64,000 bases of DNA from Pseudomonas sp. WJP1 (GCF_028471945.1 NZ_CP110128.1:3336501-3400500), one strand, 5' to 3'; positions 34,777 through 44,639 are shown, counted from the stretch's first letter. Notes: a model not told the origin generated them from the letters alone. A program made the numbers and translations.

Positions 34777-35252
34777 ACAATCTGTTGCGTCTGGAGGAGG
34801 GCGGGGCGCGGATTGCCCTGGATGATCCGTGGGCGCTTATCCGCGATCTGGAGCAGCCCTTGCCCACGGGCAAAGTGATCTTGCCGTTGGCGCGCTGGAT
34901 GGAAAGTCCACGGGAACACGCCGTGTGGCTGGGGCCGGACGATGAGGTGGAGGGGCTTGAACAGTGGTTTGGCCAGTTGCCGTTGATCGCCCTGGATTTT
35001 CCGAGTTTTCGCGATGGCCGGGCCTATAGCCAAGCCTATTTGCTGCGCACCCGATTGGGCTGGCGCGGGGAGTTGCGTGCGGTGGGTGATGTGTTGCGCG
35101 ATCAGCTCAGTCATATGCGTCAGTGTGGTTTCGACAGCTTTGCGGTGCGTGAAGACAAATCGGCCGAGGACGCGCTCAAGGGGCTGGCGGGGATGAGCGT
35201 GTCGTATGGGCGCTCGGTGATTGAGCCGCGGCCGTTGTTTCGGCGGCGTTGA
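34773..35252 (+). CDS. DUF934 protein
   Basis: 159 aa. DUF934 family, found next to cysI and cysH-type genes in Proteobacteria; thought to support sulfite reductase. Motifs IALDFPSFRDGRAYSQAYLLR (about 70-90) and ELRAVGDVLRDQL are typical. ATGA overlap with the reductase stop (34773-34776). Confidence 0.88.
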   Translation: MNNLLRLEEGGARIALDDPWALIRDLEQPLPTGKVILPLARWMESPREHAVWLGPDDEVEGLEQWFGQLPLIALDFPSFRDGRAYSQAYLLRTRLGWRGELRAVGDVLRDQLSHMRQCGFDSFAVREDKSAEDALKGLAGMSVSYGRSVIEPRPLFRRR

Positions 35253-35282
35253 CTCAAGTCATTCAGTGGCAGGGCTGACGCC

Positions 35283-35314
35283 TTCGCGGGCAAGCCTCGC
35301 TCCTACAGGAGCGG
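35283..35314. repeat. Single REP element
   Basis: Half of the usual pair (ttcgcgggcaagcctcgctcctacagg) in the 82-bp gap between convergent genes. Its own short inverted part (gctcctacaggagc) can fold. Confidence 0.7.
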
Positions 35315-35334
35315 GCTTTTGGATCAACCCCCGA

Positions 35335-37695
35335 TCATTTCAACGCCGGATCCCCCATGTTCATTTTCTTCCAGCCCTGCAACAGCACCTGGGCCTTAGG
35401 TTCCTGGCCGTTGTCCAGGTAGTACTGGATCAGCGACAGCCGCGCATTGCGGTTGGCTGGCTGCACTTTCAACAGCCTTTCCAGCTCCTCGCACGCGGCA
35501 TCGACCTTGCCACTGTCATGCAGGGCCACGGCCAGCACATAGCCGTATTGCGGGCTCTGCGGTTCCAGTTGCGCGGCTTTGCGCAGGAAGGGCATGGCCT
35601 GATCGGGTTTGCCAGCACGCACCAGCGACAAGCCCTGGGTGTGTTGCAGCAGTGCGGCGTCGGGGTGTTCCTTCAGGCTTTGCGCCAGCAGCGCATGAGC
35701 TTCCTGACTGCGACCGTTGGCTTCCAGCCATTGCACCAGGGTCACCAGCGCCGGGTAGAAGTCCGGGTCGCGCTGGAGCGATGTGCGCAACAATCCTTCG
35801 ACCTCGCCGCTGCGGCCGCTGGCCTGATACAGCATGGCCAGGTTGAGGTTGGCTTCGGCGCGTTCGGCCAGGCTCTTCTGCACGGTCTCGTACTCGGCGA
35901 TGGCCGCGTTCCAGTCGTCCTGGGCCGCACCCAGGCCATTGCGCGCCACGCTGAGCAAATCCCGGGCCGCGGCAATGCGTACAGCCTTGACCGGGTCGCT
36001 CAGCAACGGCGTCAACAGCGGCGCACGCTCCGGCGGCGGCAGGAACGCGCTGATCGCCCGCACGGCGCTTTCACGCACTTGCGGTGCCGGGTTGCTCAAG
36101 TCCCGGGTGGCCAGTTTCAGCCCCTGCTCGCTGGGGTACAGCGGCAATTCGGCAAGCAGGGTCGCCCGTTGAATCGCCGGCAGGTTGCTGCGCTGCAGTT
36201 GCTCGTACAGGGCTTGCGCGGCGCCAGGCTGGCCGTTGCGGATCAGCCACAAGCTTTCGTCGTAACGCGGGGCCTGGGCGGCGGTGGAGGTGTTCCAGAG
36301 CTTGAACTGCTCGGTGACCTTGTCGCCGGCCTTGCCCTGGTGACAGCTCAGGCAGGCGTCCGGCGTGCCGAGCTTTTTCGCCCGCTCGGGGTTGGGAATG
36401 CTGAAACTGTGGTCATGCCGAAAGTCATTGCCCATATAGAACTTGCCGGGCATGTGGCAATCGATGCACTGCGACCCCGGCTGGCCCATGGTGTGGCGGG
36501 TGTGTTCGTTGGAATCGTAGTTTTTCGCTTGCAGGCCCTTGCCGTCGACGCCTTCGATGGAGGTCTTGCCAGCGGTGTTGTGGCATTGCAGGCATACGCC
36601 ATTGCCCGGCGCCTTCAACTCGGTGCTGTGGGGGTTGTGGCAGTTGCTGCAGCGCACGCCCTTGTCGAACATTTTGCTCTGGGCGAACGAACCGTGTTCG
36701 AACACTTCATCCTTGATCTTACCGTCCAACGCATACAGCTCGCGGGTCAGGGCGCTTGGAAGGTAATCGTCCATCAGGCGCTTGCCCACGGTGAAGCCGT
36801 CGCCCAGTGGTGCACGACGGGAGTGGCAGCGGGCACAGGTTTCGATCTCGACGGTGGCGTTTTTGTCCTTGAGGTCGACGGCAAAACCCGAGTGGAGCAG
36901 ATCGCCTTTTTTCGTCGTCCATTGCAGGTGATTGGAGGCCGGGCCGTGGCAGGCCTGGCAGCCGACGCCGAGGCTGTTCCACTGGCTGTCGAAGGTGTTT
37001 TTCGCGGCATCGAAATTGCGCTTGTAGCCTGTGGTGTGGCACTCGACGCACATGAAATTGGCGTTCTGGCTCGGCTTGCTCCAGTGCAGCGGGTCCTTGA
37101 AGGTCACACCCTGGCCTGGATAGAGATGAAACCAGCGCTGCTTCTCGGTATCCCAGGCGATGCCGAGGGCTTGCAAGCGACCTTCGCCGACCTCGATCAG
37201 GTATTGCTGCAAGGGTGCGATGCCAAAGGCGTAGGCGACCTTGAAGTCGGCGTTCTTGCCGTCGATGCCAGGGGTGTTGACCCAGAAGCCGTCGTCCTTG
37301 CGCGAGAACCGGGTGGTTTCGTTTTCGCCCTTGAAAGTGACGTTGTTGAAGTCGCCGAGCATGGTCTGGGCGTTGGCTTCCTGCATCGCCAATTGGTGAT
37401 GGGAACCTTGCCAGTCCTTGACCTGTGCACTGTGGCAGCCTTGGCATTGCTGTTCGTCGACCATGGTCGCCGGCGCCACGGCGACGGGTTGCGGTTGCAC
37501 TTTTGCGGGTTGCGCGACGGGTGTGTTGACCGGCGCGTAGCTCACCGGAGCCGGTTGGCTGCTGAGCAGGAACCAGCCGATGCCCGCGACCGCCAGCAAC
37601 AAGGCGCCGATGGTGACGGGGAACAGGTATCGATGGATCAGGGTCGGTTGCGAATCAGGGTTTGGCTCTACTGCTTTATTTTTATGTTTCGGCAT
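35335..37695 (-). CDS. Octaheme c-type cytochrome with C-terminal TPR domain
   Basis: 786 aa. Membrane anchor near residues 24-46 (YLFPVTIGALLLAVAGIGWF), then eight CxxCH heme sites in order: CQGCH, CVECH, CQACH, CARCH, CSNCH, CLQCH, CIDCH and CLSCH. After about residue 450 there are HEAT/TPR-like helical repeats, including LLRTSLQRDPDFYPALVTL. The head faces the periplasm. Multiheme cytochromes of this form transfer electrons or reduce nitrogen compounds; the substrate is unknown. The neighbour on the same strand is a membrane-fused spermidine synthase-like protein. GGAAG 6 nt before the ATG. Confidence 0.88.
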   Translation of the reverse strand: MPKHKNKAVEPNPDSQPTLIHRYLFPVTIGALLLAVAGIGWFLLSSQPAPVSYAPVNTPVAQPAKVQPQPVAVAPATMVDEQQCQGCHSAQVKDWQGSHHQLAMQEANAQTMLGDFNNVTFKGENETTRFSRKDDGFWVNTPGIDGKNADFKVAYAFGIAPLQQYLIEVGEGRLQALGIAWDTEKQRWFHLYPGQGVTFKDPLHWSKPSQNANFMCVECHTTGYKRNFDAAKNTFDSQWNSLGVGCQACHGPASNHLQWTTKKGDLLHSGFAVDLKDKNATVEIETCARCHSRRAPLGDGFTVGKRLMDDYLPSALTRELYALDGKIKDEVFEHGSFAQSKMFDKGVRCSNCHNPHSTELKAPGNGVCLQCHNTAGKTSIEGVDGKGLQAKNYDSNEHTRHTMGQPGSQCIDCHMPGKFYMGNDFRHDHSFSIPNPERAKKLGTPDACLSCHQGKAGDKVTEQFKLWNTSTAAQAPRYDESLWLIRNGQPGAAQALYEQLQRSNLPAIQRATLLAELPLYPSEQGLKLATRDLSNPAPQVRESAVRAISAFLPPPERAPLLTPLLSDPVKAVRIAAARDLLSVARNGLGAAQDDWNAAIAEYETVQKSLAERAEANLNLAMLYQASGRSGEVEGLLRTSLQRDPDFYPALVTLVQWLEANGRSQEAHALLAQSLKEHPDAALLQHTQGLSLVRAGKPDQAMPFLRKAAQLEPQSPQYGYVLAVALHDSGKVDAACEELERLLKVQPANRNARLSLIQYYLDNGQEPKAQVLLQGWKKMNMGDPALK

Positions 37696-37804
37696 TACGA
37701 CTTCCGTAGTCCAGGTGCGTTTACCGTCAGGCGCGCGTTCATGCTCGATGCAGCTTTGCCGGATGGCCGGTTTCTGTCAAATGATGGTTGTGGTGAAGCT
37801 GATG

Positions 37805-37874
37805 GCCCCATCGCGAGCAGGCTCACTCCTACAGGAAAACGCATTCCATGTGGGAGTGAGCCTGCTCGCGATAG
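37805..37874. repeat. REPIN
   Basis: Inverted pair gccccatcgcgagcaggctc... / ...gagcctgctcgcgatagc in the 198-bp gap between the cytochrome and spermidine synthase-like genes. Confidence 0.88.
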
Positions 37875-37893
37875 CGGTCTGACAGGCGCCGAT

Positions 37894-40407
37894 TTACTCC
37901 CCGACAAACCACCGAAAGTATGGATTCCCCCCATCCCCGCGCATCACCTCGCGCACATCCCTGGCCCAGGCATCCCGGTCACCGTCATAGGCGTGCAGGC
38001 TCGCCCGGTAGAACTGCATCAGGCGTTGCCGATGGGTGTTCATTCGCTCGGTAAACCCCTGATCGGCGTTCACCAGTACCGGCGGTTGGTGCAAGTCCAG
38101 CAAGGCCGGCAACACGCGGCTGATTTCCTTGGCGCGAACCCATGGCGCGTATTCGATGCGCGGTTGATCATCCGTCACGGCCGGTGCATCAGCAGCGAAA
38201 CGTTCCAGGCCGGCGCGATCGGTGACCCAGGTCGCGAGCAGGGCGGCGGCCGAGCCGATACCGACGTCTTGCAGGGTGCTGCGCACACTGTCCTGCTGGA
38301 AACGTTGAGTGATTTTGGCGGCATCCAGCTCGATCGGCGCAAGCGACCCCACCAGCAGCATCTCGTGGAACTCGCTGGTCCACAGCGTGGCGTAGGGGAA
38401 GACATCAAGGAAACTGCGCACCAGCGAGCGCGAGTCGTCGATGTTCTGCGTCGGCAGCGGCAACCATTGCGCGACCAGGCCCTGCTTGTGCAAGCGGCTG
38501 GCAGCCAATTGATAGAAATCCCGGGAATACAGATTGACCACGCCGGCAGCGGAGGGCGGTGGCGGTTCGAGGGTGATCAAGTCGTAGCGCTGCGGGTTGC
38601 GCAGCAGTTCCTGGCGACCGTCGCGCAGGCGCACATCGACACCCGGGTCGGCGGCGGCATTGAAGTTGCCCTTGAACAGCGGCGCGGCCTTGACCACCGA
38701 CGGCAGCAGTTCAGCGACAACACGCTGCTCCAGGCCCGGATAGCGCGTCATGGCGCCGGCAGTGATGCCCGTGCCGAAACCGATCACCAGTGCCGAGCGG
38801 GGTTCGCCGTTGTGGATCAACAGGGGCAGCAGCGCCTGGATGCGCATGTAGCGCAGCGAAGGCATGGCGTCGCCGGTGTTGGAGACACCCTGGATATACA
38901 AGCGCTGGAACGCCCTCTGGCCCTTGCCCTGGGTGACCACGGCGACGGTGCCGCCGCGACCTTCATCGTAGAACGCCAAGGTGCCGTTGCGCGCGCCGGG
39001 CAGCAGGCTGGCCAGTTTGTCCACCGGGGTCAGCAGCGCCAGCGCCACCGAGACCAGGCCGAGCGCAATTACACCCTGACGCCGTCCCTTCTTCACGCCG
39101 TGGCCCTTGCGCACGGCACAGTAGCCAATCCCCGCGGCGATGATCGCTAGCAGTCCCAGGGTTCGAACCAGGCCCAGCAGCGGGATCAGCACAAAGCCGC
39201 AGAGCATCACCCCGACGATACCGCCCAGGGTATTGAACGCCACCACCTCACCGACATTGCGCCCTACATGGTCGCGCCCGACGCTCAAGCGCAGGGCCAC
39301 GGGAAACGCCGCGCCGAGCAGCACCGTCGGCACGAACACAATGCTCAGCGCCGCCACGGCGAAGCGTGTGCTCATGCCGAGCAATTCACTGGCGCCCAAT
39401 GACAGCACCCAGGCTTCGGCCGCGCTTTGCGCGAGCACCAGCCAACGCCCCAGCAGGGCAATTTCCAGCAATGCGATCAAGCCGGCACCGGCGATCAGCA
39501 GGCCGAACACACCCCAGGGATCGCGCAGGCGATCCACCCGACGGGCGAGCAGGACGCTGCCGAGGAACAGCCCGGTGAGGTACGTCGCCAACACCACGGC
39601 AAAGGCGTAGGTGCGGGTACTCATGAACTGCACGATGGACTGCGACCAGACCACTTCGTAACCCAGGGCCACGCCGCCGGCAATCGAATACAACCACAGG
39701 GCCAGGCGATCCGACGCTTTGTCGGCGTGGTGGTGGACCGGGGTTTCAACGGCCAGGACACGCTGGCGCTGGAACCACAGGGCACCGGCGGCGGCCAGCA
39801 GATTGAGCATCGCGGCGGCCAGGGCACTGCCGCGCACGCCGAGGGTGGCGATCAGGACGAACGCGGCGAGCAGAGTGCCGGCAATGGCGCCCGCAGTGTT
39901 GGCCGCGTACAGGTGACCACCGGCCTTGCCCAATTGCTGCGGATCGGCGGCCAGGGAGCGCACCAGCACCGGCAGCGTGCCACCCATGAGCAACGCCGGA
40001 AGGCCCACCAGCGCAAACGGCAACACCCAGGCCAACAGGCCCACCTGCTGCTCCAGCCAGGCAAACGGACTGGCCGCCAGGCTCATGGCGAAGGTCGCGC
40101 CGACACCCAGCACCGCCACCAGCACTTCCAGCCCGGCGTACAACAGGACCGGTTGCTGCAAGCGGTCCGCCCAGCGGCCGAACAGCAAGCCACCCAGGGC
40201 CAGGCCGGCGAAAAATGCGCTGATCCCGGTGGTAATGGCGTACACCTCGACGCCCACCACCAGCGACAGCTGCTTGATCCACAGCACCTGATACACCAGC
40301 GCGGCGGCGCCGGAGACGAACAACAACAGGGCGGGGATCAACAGCGCCGGGGAGGCGACGTGGGGGGCAGGTATGGCCGACGACTTGCTGGCGACACGTG
40401 AGGACAT
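37894..40407 (-). CDS. Membrane protein fused to spermidine synthase-like domain
   Basis: 837 aa. About 14 hydrophobic helices, resembling an MFS-like transporter (SGAAALVYQVLWIKQLSLVV ... ALGGLLFGRWADRL), then a Rossmann-fold domain of the spermidine synthase type from about residue 490. The usual Asp of the cofactor site is seen in YDLITLEPPPPSA. Fused proteins of this design occur widely; true polyamine synthesis is not proven, because the key aminopropyltransferase residues differ. Adjacent to the octaheme cytochrome on the same strand, 198 bp upstream. Confidence 0.85.
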   Translation of the reverse strand: MSSRVASKSSAIPAPHVASPALLIPALLLFVSGAAALVYQVLWIKQLSLVVGVEVYAITTGISAFFAGLALGGLLFGRWADRLQQPVLLYAGLEVLVAVLGVGATFAMSLAASPFAWLEQQVGLLAWVLPFALVGLPALLMGGTLPVLVRSLAADPQQLGKAGGHLYAANTAGAIAGTLLAAFVLIATLGVRGSALAAAMLNLLAAAGALWFQRQRVLAVETPVHHHADKASDRLALWLYSIAGGVALGYEVVWSQSIVQFMSTRTYAFAVVLATYLTGLFLGSVLLARRVDRLRDPWGVFGLLIAGAGLIALLEIALLGRWLVLAQSAAEAWVLSLGASELLGMSTRFAVAALSIVFVPTVLLGAAFPVALRLSVGRDHVGRNVGEVVAFNTLGGIVGVMLCGFVLIPLLGLVRTLGLLAIIAAGIGYCAVRKGHGVKKGRRQGVIALGLVSVALALLTPVDKLASLLPGARNGTLAFYDEGRGGTVAVVTQGKGQRAFQRLYIQGVSNTGDAMPSLRYMRIQALLPLLIHNGEPRSALVIGFGTGITAGAMTRYPGLEQRVVAELLPSVVKAAPLFKGNFNAAADPGVDVRLRDGRQELLRNPQRYDLITLEPPPPSAAGVVNLYSRDFYQLAASRLHKQGLVAQWLPLPTQNIDDSRSLVRSFLDVFPYATLWTSEFHEMLLVGSLAPIELDAAKITQRFQQDSVRSTLQDVGIGSAAALLATWVTDRAGLERFAADAPAVTDDQPRIEYAPWVRAKEISRVLPALLDLHQPPVLVNADQGFTERMNTHRQRLMQFYRASLHAYDGDRDAWARDVREVMRGDGGNPYFRWFVGE

Positions 40408-40456
40408 TGCGGATTGCCTTGTTCCAGTTCAAAAGCATCTGCGACTGCGCCACCCT

Positions 40457-40536
40457 CATCGCGGGCAAGCCCGCTCCCACAGTAGATCTTCGGTGCAACC
40501 AAAATCCCTGTGGGAGCGAGCTTGCTCGCGATGGGG
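40457..40536. repeat. REPIN
   Basis: Inverted pair catcgcgggcaagcccgctc... / ...gagcgagcttgctcgcgatg between the spermidine synthase-like gene and the sulfatase terminator. Confidence 0.85.
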
Positions 40537-40552
40537 ACGACGCGGTCCCAAG

Positions 40553-40589
40553 TCTAAAATAGAGCCGCTCGCCAATGAAGGCGAGCGGC
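40553..40589 (-). terminator. Terminator of the sulfatase operon
   Basis: Perfect 10-bp stem GCCGCTCGCC / GGCGAGCGGC with a 6-nt loop, followed on the minus strand by the U-rich TCTATTTTAG. It lies 13 bp beyond the sulfatase stop. Confidence 0.8.
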
Positions 40590-40601
40590 GGTCAAGCGGT
40601 C

Positions 40602-42179
40602 TTACTTGGCACCGGCTTTCATTTTTTCTGCGATTTTCTTGTCAACTTCTTCTTGTACCTGGTCGATACTGAAGCTCGCCGGGCGTTGGCTAGGCGGGTA
40701 ATCGACAAAGGTTTGCAGGAAGGCTGCTGATTTCGAGATACCCTGGAATATCAGATAGTCGTTCTTCGCAAGCCAGTCATAGTATTGGTCAGATACCACA
40801 TCGGCACGCTCGTAGGGGTCCATGCGCAAGTTGAAAATCTTCGGCACGCGCAGGCAGGTGAACGGTTCGCTCCAGACCTTGAAGCCCCCCGGCGCACGTT
40901 GCTCGCAGAAAACGAACTTCCAGTCGTTGTAACGCATGCTCACCAGCACGCCATCATCGTTGAAGTAGAAGAACTCGTTACGCGCACTCTTGTCGGCCTT
41001 GCCGGTCAGGTAATCCAACTGGTTGTAACCGTCCAGGTGCACCTTGAAGTTCTTCCCGCCCAGGTCGGCGCCCTTGAGCAGGCGGTCCTTGATATCGGTA
41101 TCGCCGACAGCCGCCAGCAAGGTCGGGAACCAGTCCAGTCCGGAGAACATCTGGGTCGACACTTCGCCAGGCTTGACGTGGCCCGGCCAGCGAATCATCG
41201 CCGGAACCCGATAGGCACCTTCCCAGTTGGAGTTTTTCTCGTTGCGGAACGGGGTGGTTGCCGCATCCGGCCAGGACCATTGGTTCGGGCCGTTGTCGGT
41301 GGTGTAGACCACGATAGTGTTATCGGTGATCTTCAGGTCATCCAGCGTCTTCAGCAACTTGCCGACGTCGCCATCGTGTTCGAGCATACCGTCGGCATAC
41401 TCGTTACCGGGCATGCCGCTCTGGCCCTGCATGGATTCGCGCACGTGAGTGAAGGCATGCATGCGGGTGGTGTTCATCCAGACGAAGAACGGTTTGTCCG
41501 CCTTGGCCTGTTTCTCGATGAACGCCTGGGCGGCGGCGGTGGTTTCGTCGTCGATGGTTTCCATGCGTTTTTTGGTCAGCGCGCCGGTGTCTTCGATCTT
41601 GCCATCGGCGAAGCTGTGGATCACGCCGCGCGGAGAGGCTGCCTTGACGAACTCGGCATCGTCCTTGGGCCAGTAGGGGCGTTCCGGCTCCTCTTCAGCG
41701 TTGAGGTGGTAGAGGTTGCCGAAGAACTCGTCAAAGCCATGGTTGGTGGGCAGGTACTCGTCCTTGTCCCCCAAATGGTTCTTGCCGAACTGACCCGTTG
41801 CGTAACCCTTGGCCTTGAGCGCCTGGGCAATGGTCACGTCCCTGGCCTGCAAACCCACCGGCACGCCCGGCATGCCCACTTTGGACAGGCCGGTGCGCAG
41901 TGCGGACTGGCCGGTAATGAAGGTCGAGCGCCCGGCCGTGCAACTGTTCTCCGCGTAATAATCGGTGAACATCATGCCTTCCTTGGCGATGCGATCGATG
42001 TTCGGCGTCTTGTAGCCGACCACACCCATGGAGTAGGCGCTGATATTGGTCTGGCCGATGTCATCGCCGAAGATCACGAGAATATTGGGCTTATCCGCGG
42101 CCCCGGCTGTCGCCGAGAACGCCATCACCGAAGCCGCCAGCAAGGCCGCCTTCGGTAACCACTTGCGTATGCCAGTCAT
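40602..42179 (-). CDS. Periplasmic sulfatase (arylsulfatase type, CxAxR motif)
   Basis: 525 aa type I sulfatase, hydrolysing sulfate esters. Signal peptide (AALLAASVMAFSATAGAA), metal site FGDDIG, the formylglycine motif CTAGRSTFITG, GKNHLGD and TDNGP. The motif has Ala where most sulfatases have Pro (C-x-A-x-R); known maturases of the anSME type accept it, whereas FGE prefers Pro. No maturase gene is in this window. Start at 42179 after AGGAG; the longer frame to 42227 is not needed. Last gene of the eleven-gene operon, 70 bp after the HAD gene. Confidence 0.93.
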   Translation of the reverse strand: MTGIRKWLPKAALLAASVMAFSATAGAADKPNILVIFGDDIGQTNISAYSMGVVGYKTPNIDRIAKEGMMFTDYYAENSCTAGRSTFITGQSALRTGLSKVGMPGVPVGLQARDVTIAQALKAKGYATGQFGKNHLGDKDEYLPTNHGFDEFFGNLYHLNAEEEPERPYWPKDDAEFVKAASPRGVIHSFADGKIEDTGALTKKRMETIDDETTAAAQAFIEKQAKADKPFFVWMNTTRMHAFTHVRESMQGQSGMPGNEYADGMLEHDGDVGKLLKTLDDLKITDNTIVVYTTDNGPNQWSWPDAATTPFRNEKNSNWEGAYRVPAMIRWPGHVKPGEVSTQMFSGLDWFPTLLAAVGDTDIKDRLLKGADLGGKNFKVHLDGYNQLDYLTGKADKSARNEFFYFNDDGVLVSMRYNDWKFVFCEQRAPGGFKVWSEPFTCLRVPKIFNLRMDPYERADVVSDQYYDWLAKNDYLIFQGISKSAAFLQTFVDYPPSQRPASFSIDQVQEEVDKKIAEKMKAGAK

Positions 42180-42249
42180 ATGACTTGCTCCTTTTGCTTG
42201 AGTCGCTCGGGTGCGACAAACGTTCATTGCGGTCCTGCGTCACGCTTTT

Positions 42250-43278
42250 TTATTGCACTTGCTCAGGTGTGGCGGCATCGAACGGATAGATCCGGCGCCA
42301 CTCGGCGGCCATGTCCACAACGGTCCAGCCACGGGTTTTTGCTTCGTCCAGGGCCTTGTCCAGACGGCCGATCTGCGACTGGCGGTCATAGGCCCATTCA
42401 CGCTTGGCGTCGGTGTGATGAACCAGCCCCATGAAACGCTTGCCTGTCCCGGCCGCAGTCCACTGCAGCATTTGCAGGTCGCCGTCGGAGTTGCCGAATG
42501 CCAGGATCGGTCGGCGCCCGATCACGGCGTCGATGCTCACCGGCTTGCCCGGCCCGTCATCGTTGTGGGCCAGTTTCGGGGTACGCAGGATCGACGCCTT
42601 GCCATCCTTGTATTCAAACGTGGTGACGAATGTGGTGCCGATCACCTGCTCGGGCGGGATGCCGTAGACCTTTTCGGCGAAGGCGCGCATGAAGCCGGTG
42701 TCGCCACCAGAAACGATGTAGGTCTTGAAGTCCTGGCGGCGCAGGTAGTCGAGCATTTCCAGCATCGGCTGGAAGATCATTTCGGTGTACGGCTTGCCGG
42801 TTTTCGGGTGGCGGGCCTGGCTCAACCAGGTCTTGGCGTAATCGTCGAAGGCTTCGGTGGTCATGCCGGTGTGGGTGGCACCGAAGATTTTCATCATGCC
42901 GTCAAGACCGCTGGCGGCCAGGGCCTGGTGATCGTTTTCCAGCACGGCCTGGAATGGCTGGGTGGTCTTCCATTCCGGATGCTGCGCCGCGGTGCGCTTG
43001 ACCTCTTCCAGGGCGAACAGCAACTCGAAATACATCGGCTGCTCGCTCCACAAGGTGCCGTCGTTATCGAACACGGCGATACGGTCCTCGGGTTTGACGA
43101 AGTCCTTGCTGTTTTGATCGGTCACCGCCTGGACGAACTCGATGATGTTCTTTTTCGACGGACCGTCATTCCACGACGGCAGTGGTTCGGCGGCCTGCAC
43201 CAGCAATGGCAGGCTCAAGGCCAGTGCCAGCAGCAGCTTTAACCCGTGGAACTGGCGGTGCGCTATCGGGTTCGTCAT
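42250..43278 (-). CDS. Periplasmic HAD-family phosphatase
   Basis: 342 aa. Signal peptide ([15 protein letters not shown]), HAD motif [11 protein letters not shown] near residue 70, motif [10 protein letters not shown] and motif [12 protein letters not shown], with a helical cap between. Family: phosphoserine-phosphatase-like acid phosphatases. Its ATG overlaps the stop of batD2 (43275-43278), so it is translationally coupled to the Bat operon; this ties an exported enzyme to the MoxR-Bat machine. Confidence 0.9.
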   Translation of the reverse strand: MTNPIAHRQFHGLKLLLALALSLPLLVQAAEPLPSWNDGPSKKNIIEFVQAVTDQNSKDFVKPEDRIAVFDNDGTLWSEQPMYFELLFALEEVKRTAAQHPEWKTTQPFQAVLENDHQALAASGLDGMMKIFGATHTGMTTEAFDDYAKTWLSQARHPKTGKPYTEMIFQPMLEMLDYLRRQDFKTYIVSGGDTGFMRAFAEKVYGIPPEQVIGTTFVTTFEYKDGKASILRTPKLAHNDDGPGKPVSIDAVIGRRPILAFGNSDGDLQMLQWTAAGTGKRFMGLVHHTDAKREWAYDRQSQIGRLDKALDEAKTRGWTVVDMAAEWRRIYPFDAATPEQVQ

Positions 43279-44639
43279 GGGAAATCCTTCTCGTGAACGG
43301 GGTTGAGTGGTCGTAGTGCGCTAGCGACTGATTCTTCGTTGTGTTCGGACTGACTATGCAGCGTAGTCAAGGATTGCTTGAGTTGGAGCAGGGCTTGATC
43401 TTTGGTCGGCTGCCGGCCGTAGCACGCACGCAGGAACGCTTGCAGGCGCGGGCCGAAGGCGGTGAGTTTCAGGCCCTTGCGCCGGCGCCGGGTCCACAGG
43501 TACAGGGCGCTCAGCTGCGCAGGTTGGCCCTCCAGCTGTGGCGGGATCTGGCGCCAGGCGTACTCGGACGATTCCAGCCAGGCTGCGTGACGGGCACTGC
43601 GCCGGGCCTGCCAGGCGAGGTGCGCACGATGAATGAACGGGCGCGCCAACCACACCAGCAGCGCCACGCCCAACAGCAGCGCCAGCAGGCCAAAGGCGAA
43701 ACCGGAGAGGTGCAGGCGGTTTTGCTGACCGAGCTTTTTCAGGTCTTCGGTGATCGAGAACACCGGTTTGTAGGCGCTGTTGGCAACGGCGTCGAAGCTC
43801 ACCGCGGGGACCTGGGCAGTGCGGGTCTGCTGGCTGCCGGTGTCCCACCATTTCAGCTCGATGGCCGGCAAGCTGTGCTGGCCTTGCGTGTCGATGCGGT
43901 AAGTCACGCTGTCGATGCGTTGGCCACCGGTGAAGTTGCCGCGGCCGTCGTCCAGATTGTTGATCTGCGGGTTTTTCGGATAACGACTCAGACCACTGAT
44001 ATCCCCTAGCGCCGGCGTCGGCAACGACATGCCCAGGGCGCCGTCGGCTTGCAGGGTCAATTGGCGGGTGAGGCTATCGCCGACTTGCAACGCAGTGGCC
44101 GGCTTGATGATGTCCTGAGTGAAACGCAGCCCCTGGGCGACCAGTACCGGCTCGCCGGGCTTGAACCCCGGCGGTTGTGTCGCCGTGAAGTGCAGCGCTT
44201 GGCTTTGCGCGCTGAGCTCGAGGGTGGCCTGGCCCGGGGTTGCCCGTACCGTCAGCGGCGCAATATCGAAAGCCTGGGCGACGTTTGGCGTGATCAAGTA
44301 GCTGTAGCGCATGCCGTTGAAGGATTTGCCGTCGAGCGTCTGGTTCAGGTGTTCGGCGTGGCCATCGGACGGCAGCACCAGGGCGCCGGGCAATTTCAGG
44401 TCGGGCAGGGTGGGGGCGCTGGTGAACCAGGTGTCGGTGAGCACATCCAGGCGCAGTTCGATGAGGCTGCCGACCATGGCGGTGTCGGCGGGTTGCAGGC
44501 TGGCCTGGACGCGCAGTTCGGGTTCGGCGGCGAGGGTGGTGGTGCTGGTAATGCAAAGGAGCAGCGCGCCGAGCTTTGTGGTGAATGTTCTGACGTGTTC
44601 GCGGGCAAGCCGCGCTCCTACAGGGGATGAGCTGATCAT
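43275..44639 (-). CDS. BatD-type protein, copy 2, with REP-encoded N-terminal segment
   Basis: 454 aa. After MISSS, residues 6-15 ([10 protein letters not shown]) are read from a REP element (44598-44625), then comes the true signal peptide core [17 protein letters not shown]. Periplasmic BatD beta domains follow, one helix near 318-340 and a cytoplasmic tail. The start overlaps the batB2 stop (ATGA, 44636-44639). The N-terminal REP has lengthened the n-region but left it basic, so export can persist. Shorter than copy 1 by about 95 aa. Confidence 0.85.
   Translation of the reverse strand: MISSSPVGARLAREHVRTFTTKLGALLLCITSTTTLAAEPELRVQASLQPADTAMVGSLIELRLDVLTDTWFTSAPTLPDLKLPGALVLPSDGHAEHLNQTLDGKSFNGMRYSYLITPNVAQAFDIAPLTVRATPGQATLELSAQSQALHFTATQPPGFKPGEPVLVAQGLRFTQDIIKPATALQVGDSLTRQLTLQADGALGMSLPTPALGDISGLSRYPKNPQINNLDDGRGNFTGGQRIDSVTYRIDTQGQHSLPAIELKWWDTGSQQTRTAQVPAVSFDAVANSAYKPVFSITEDLKKLGQQNRLHLSGFAFGLLALLLGVALLVWLARPFIHRAHLAWQARRSARHAAWLESSEYAWRQIPPQLEGQPAQLSALYLWTRRRRKGLKLTAFGPRLQAFLRACYGRQPTKDQALLQLKQSLTTLHSQSEHNEESVASALRPLNPVHEKDFP
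44598..44625. repeat. REP element inside batD2
   Basis: Single REP (gttcgcgggcaagccgcgctcctacagg) in the 5' coding part of batD2. The batD2 start sits 14 nt from its edge, so the element forms part of the signal peptide. Confidence 0.85.

Noticed and set aside
35221..39150. 1309-codon plus-strand open frame
   Set aside because: Antisense to the octaheme cytochrome and spermidine synthase-like genes, whose motifs are clear; composition is Gly/Ala/Gln-rich shadow sequence.
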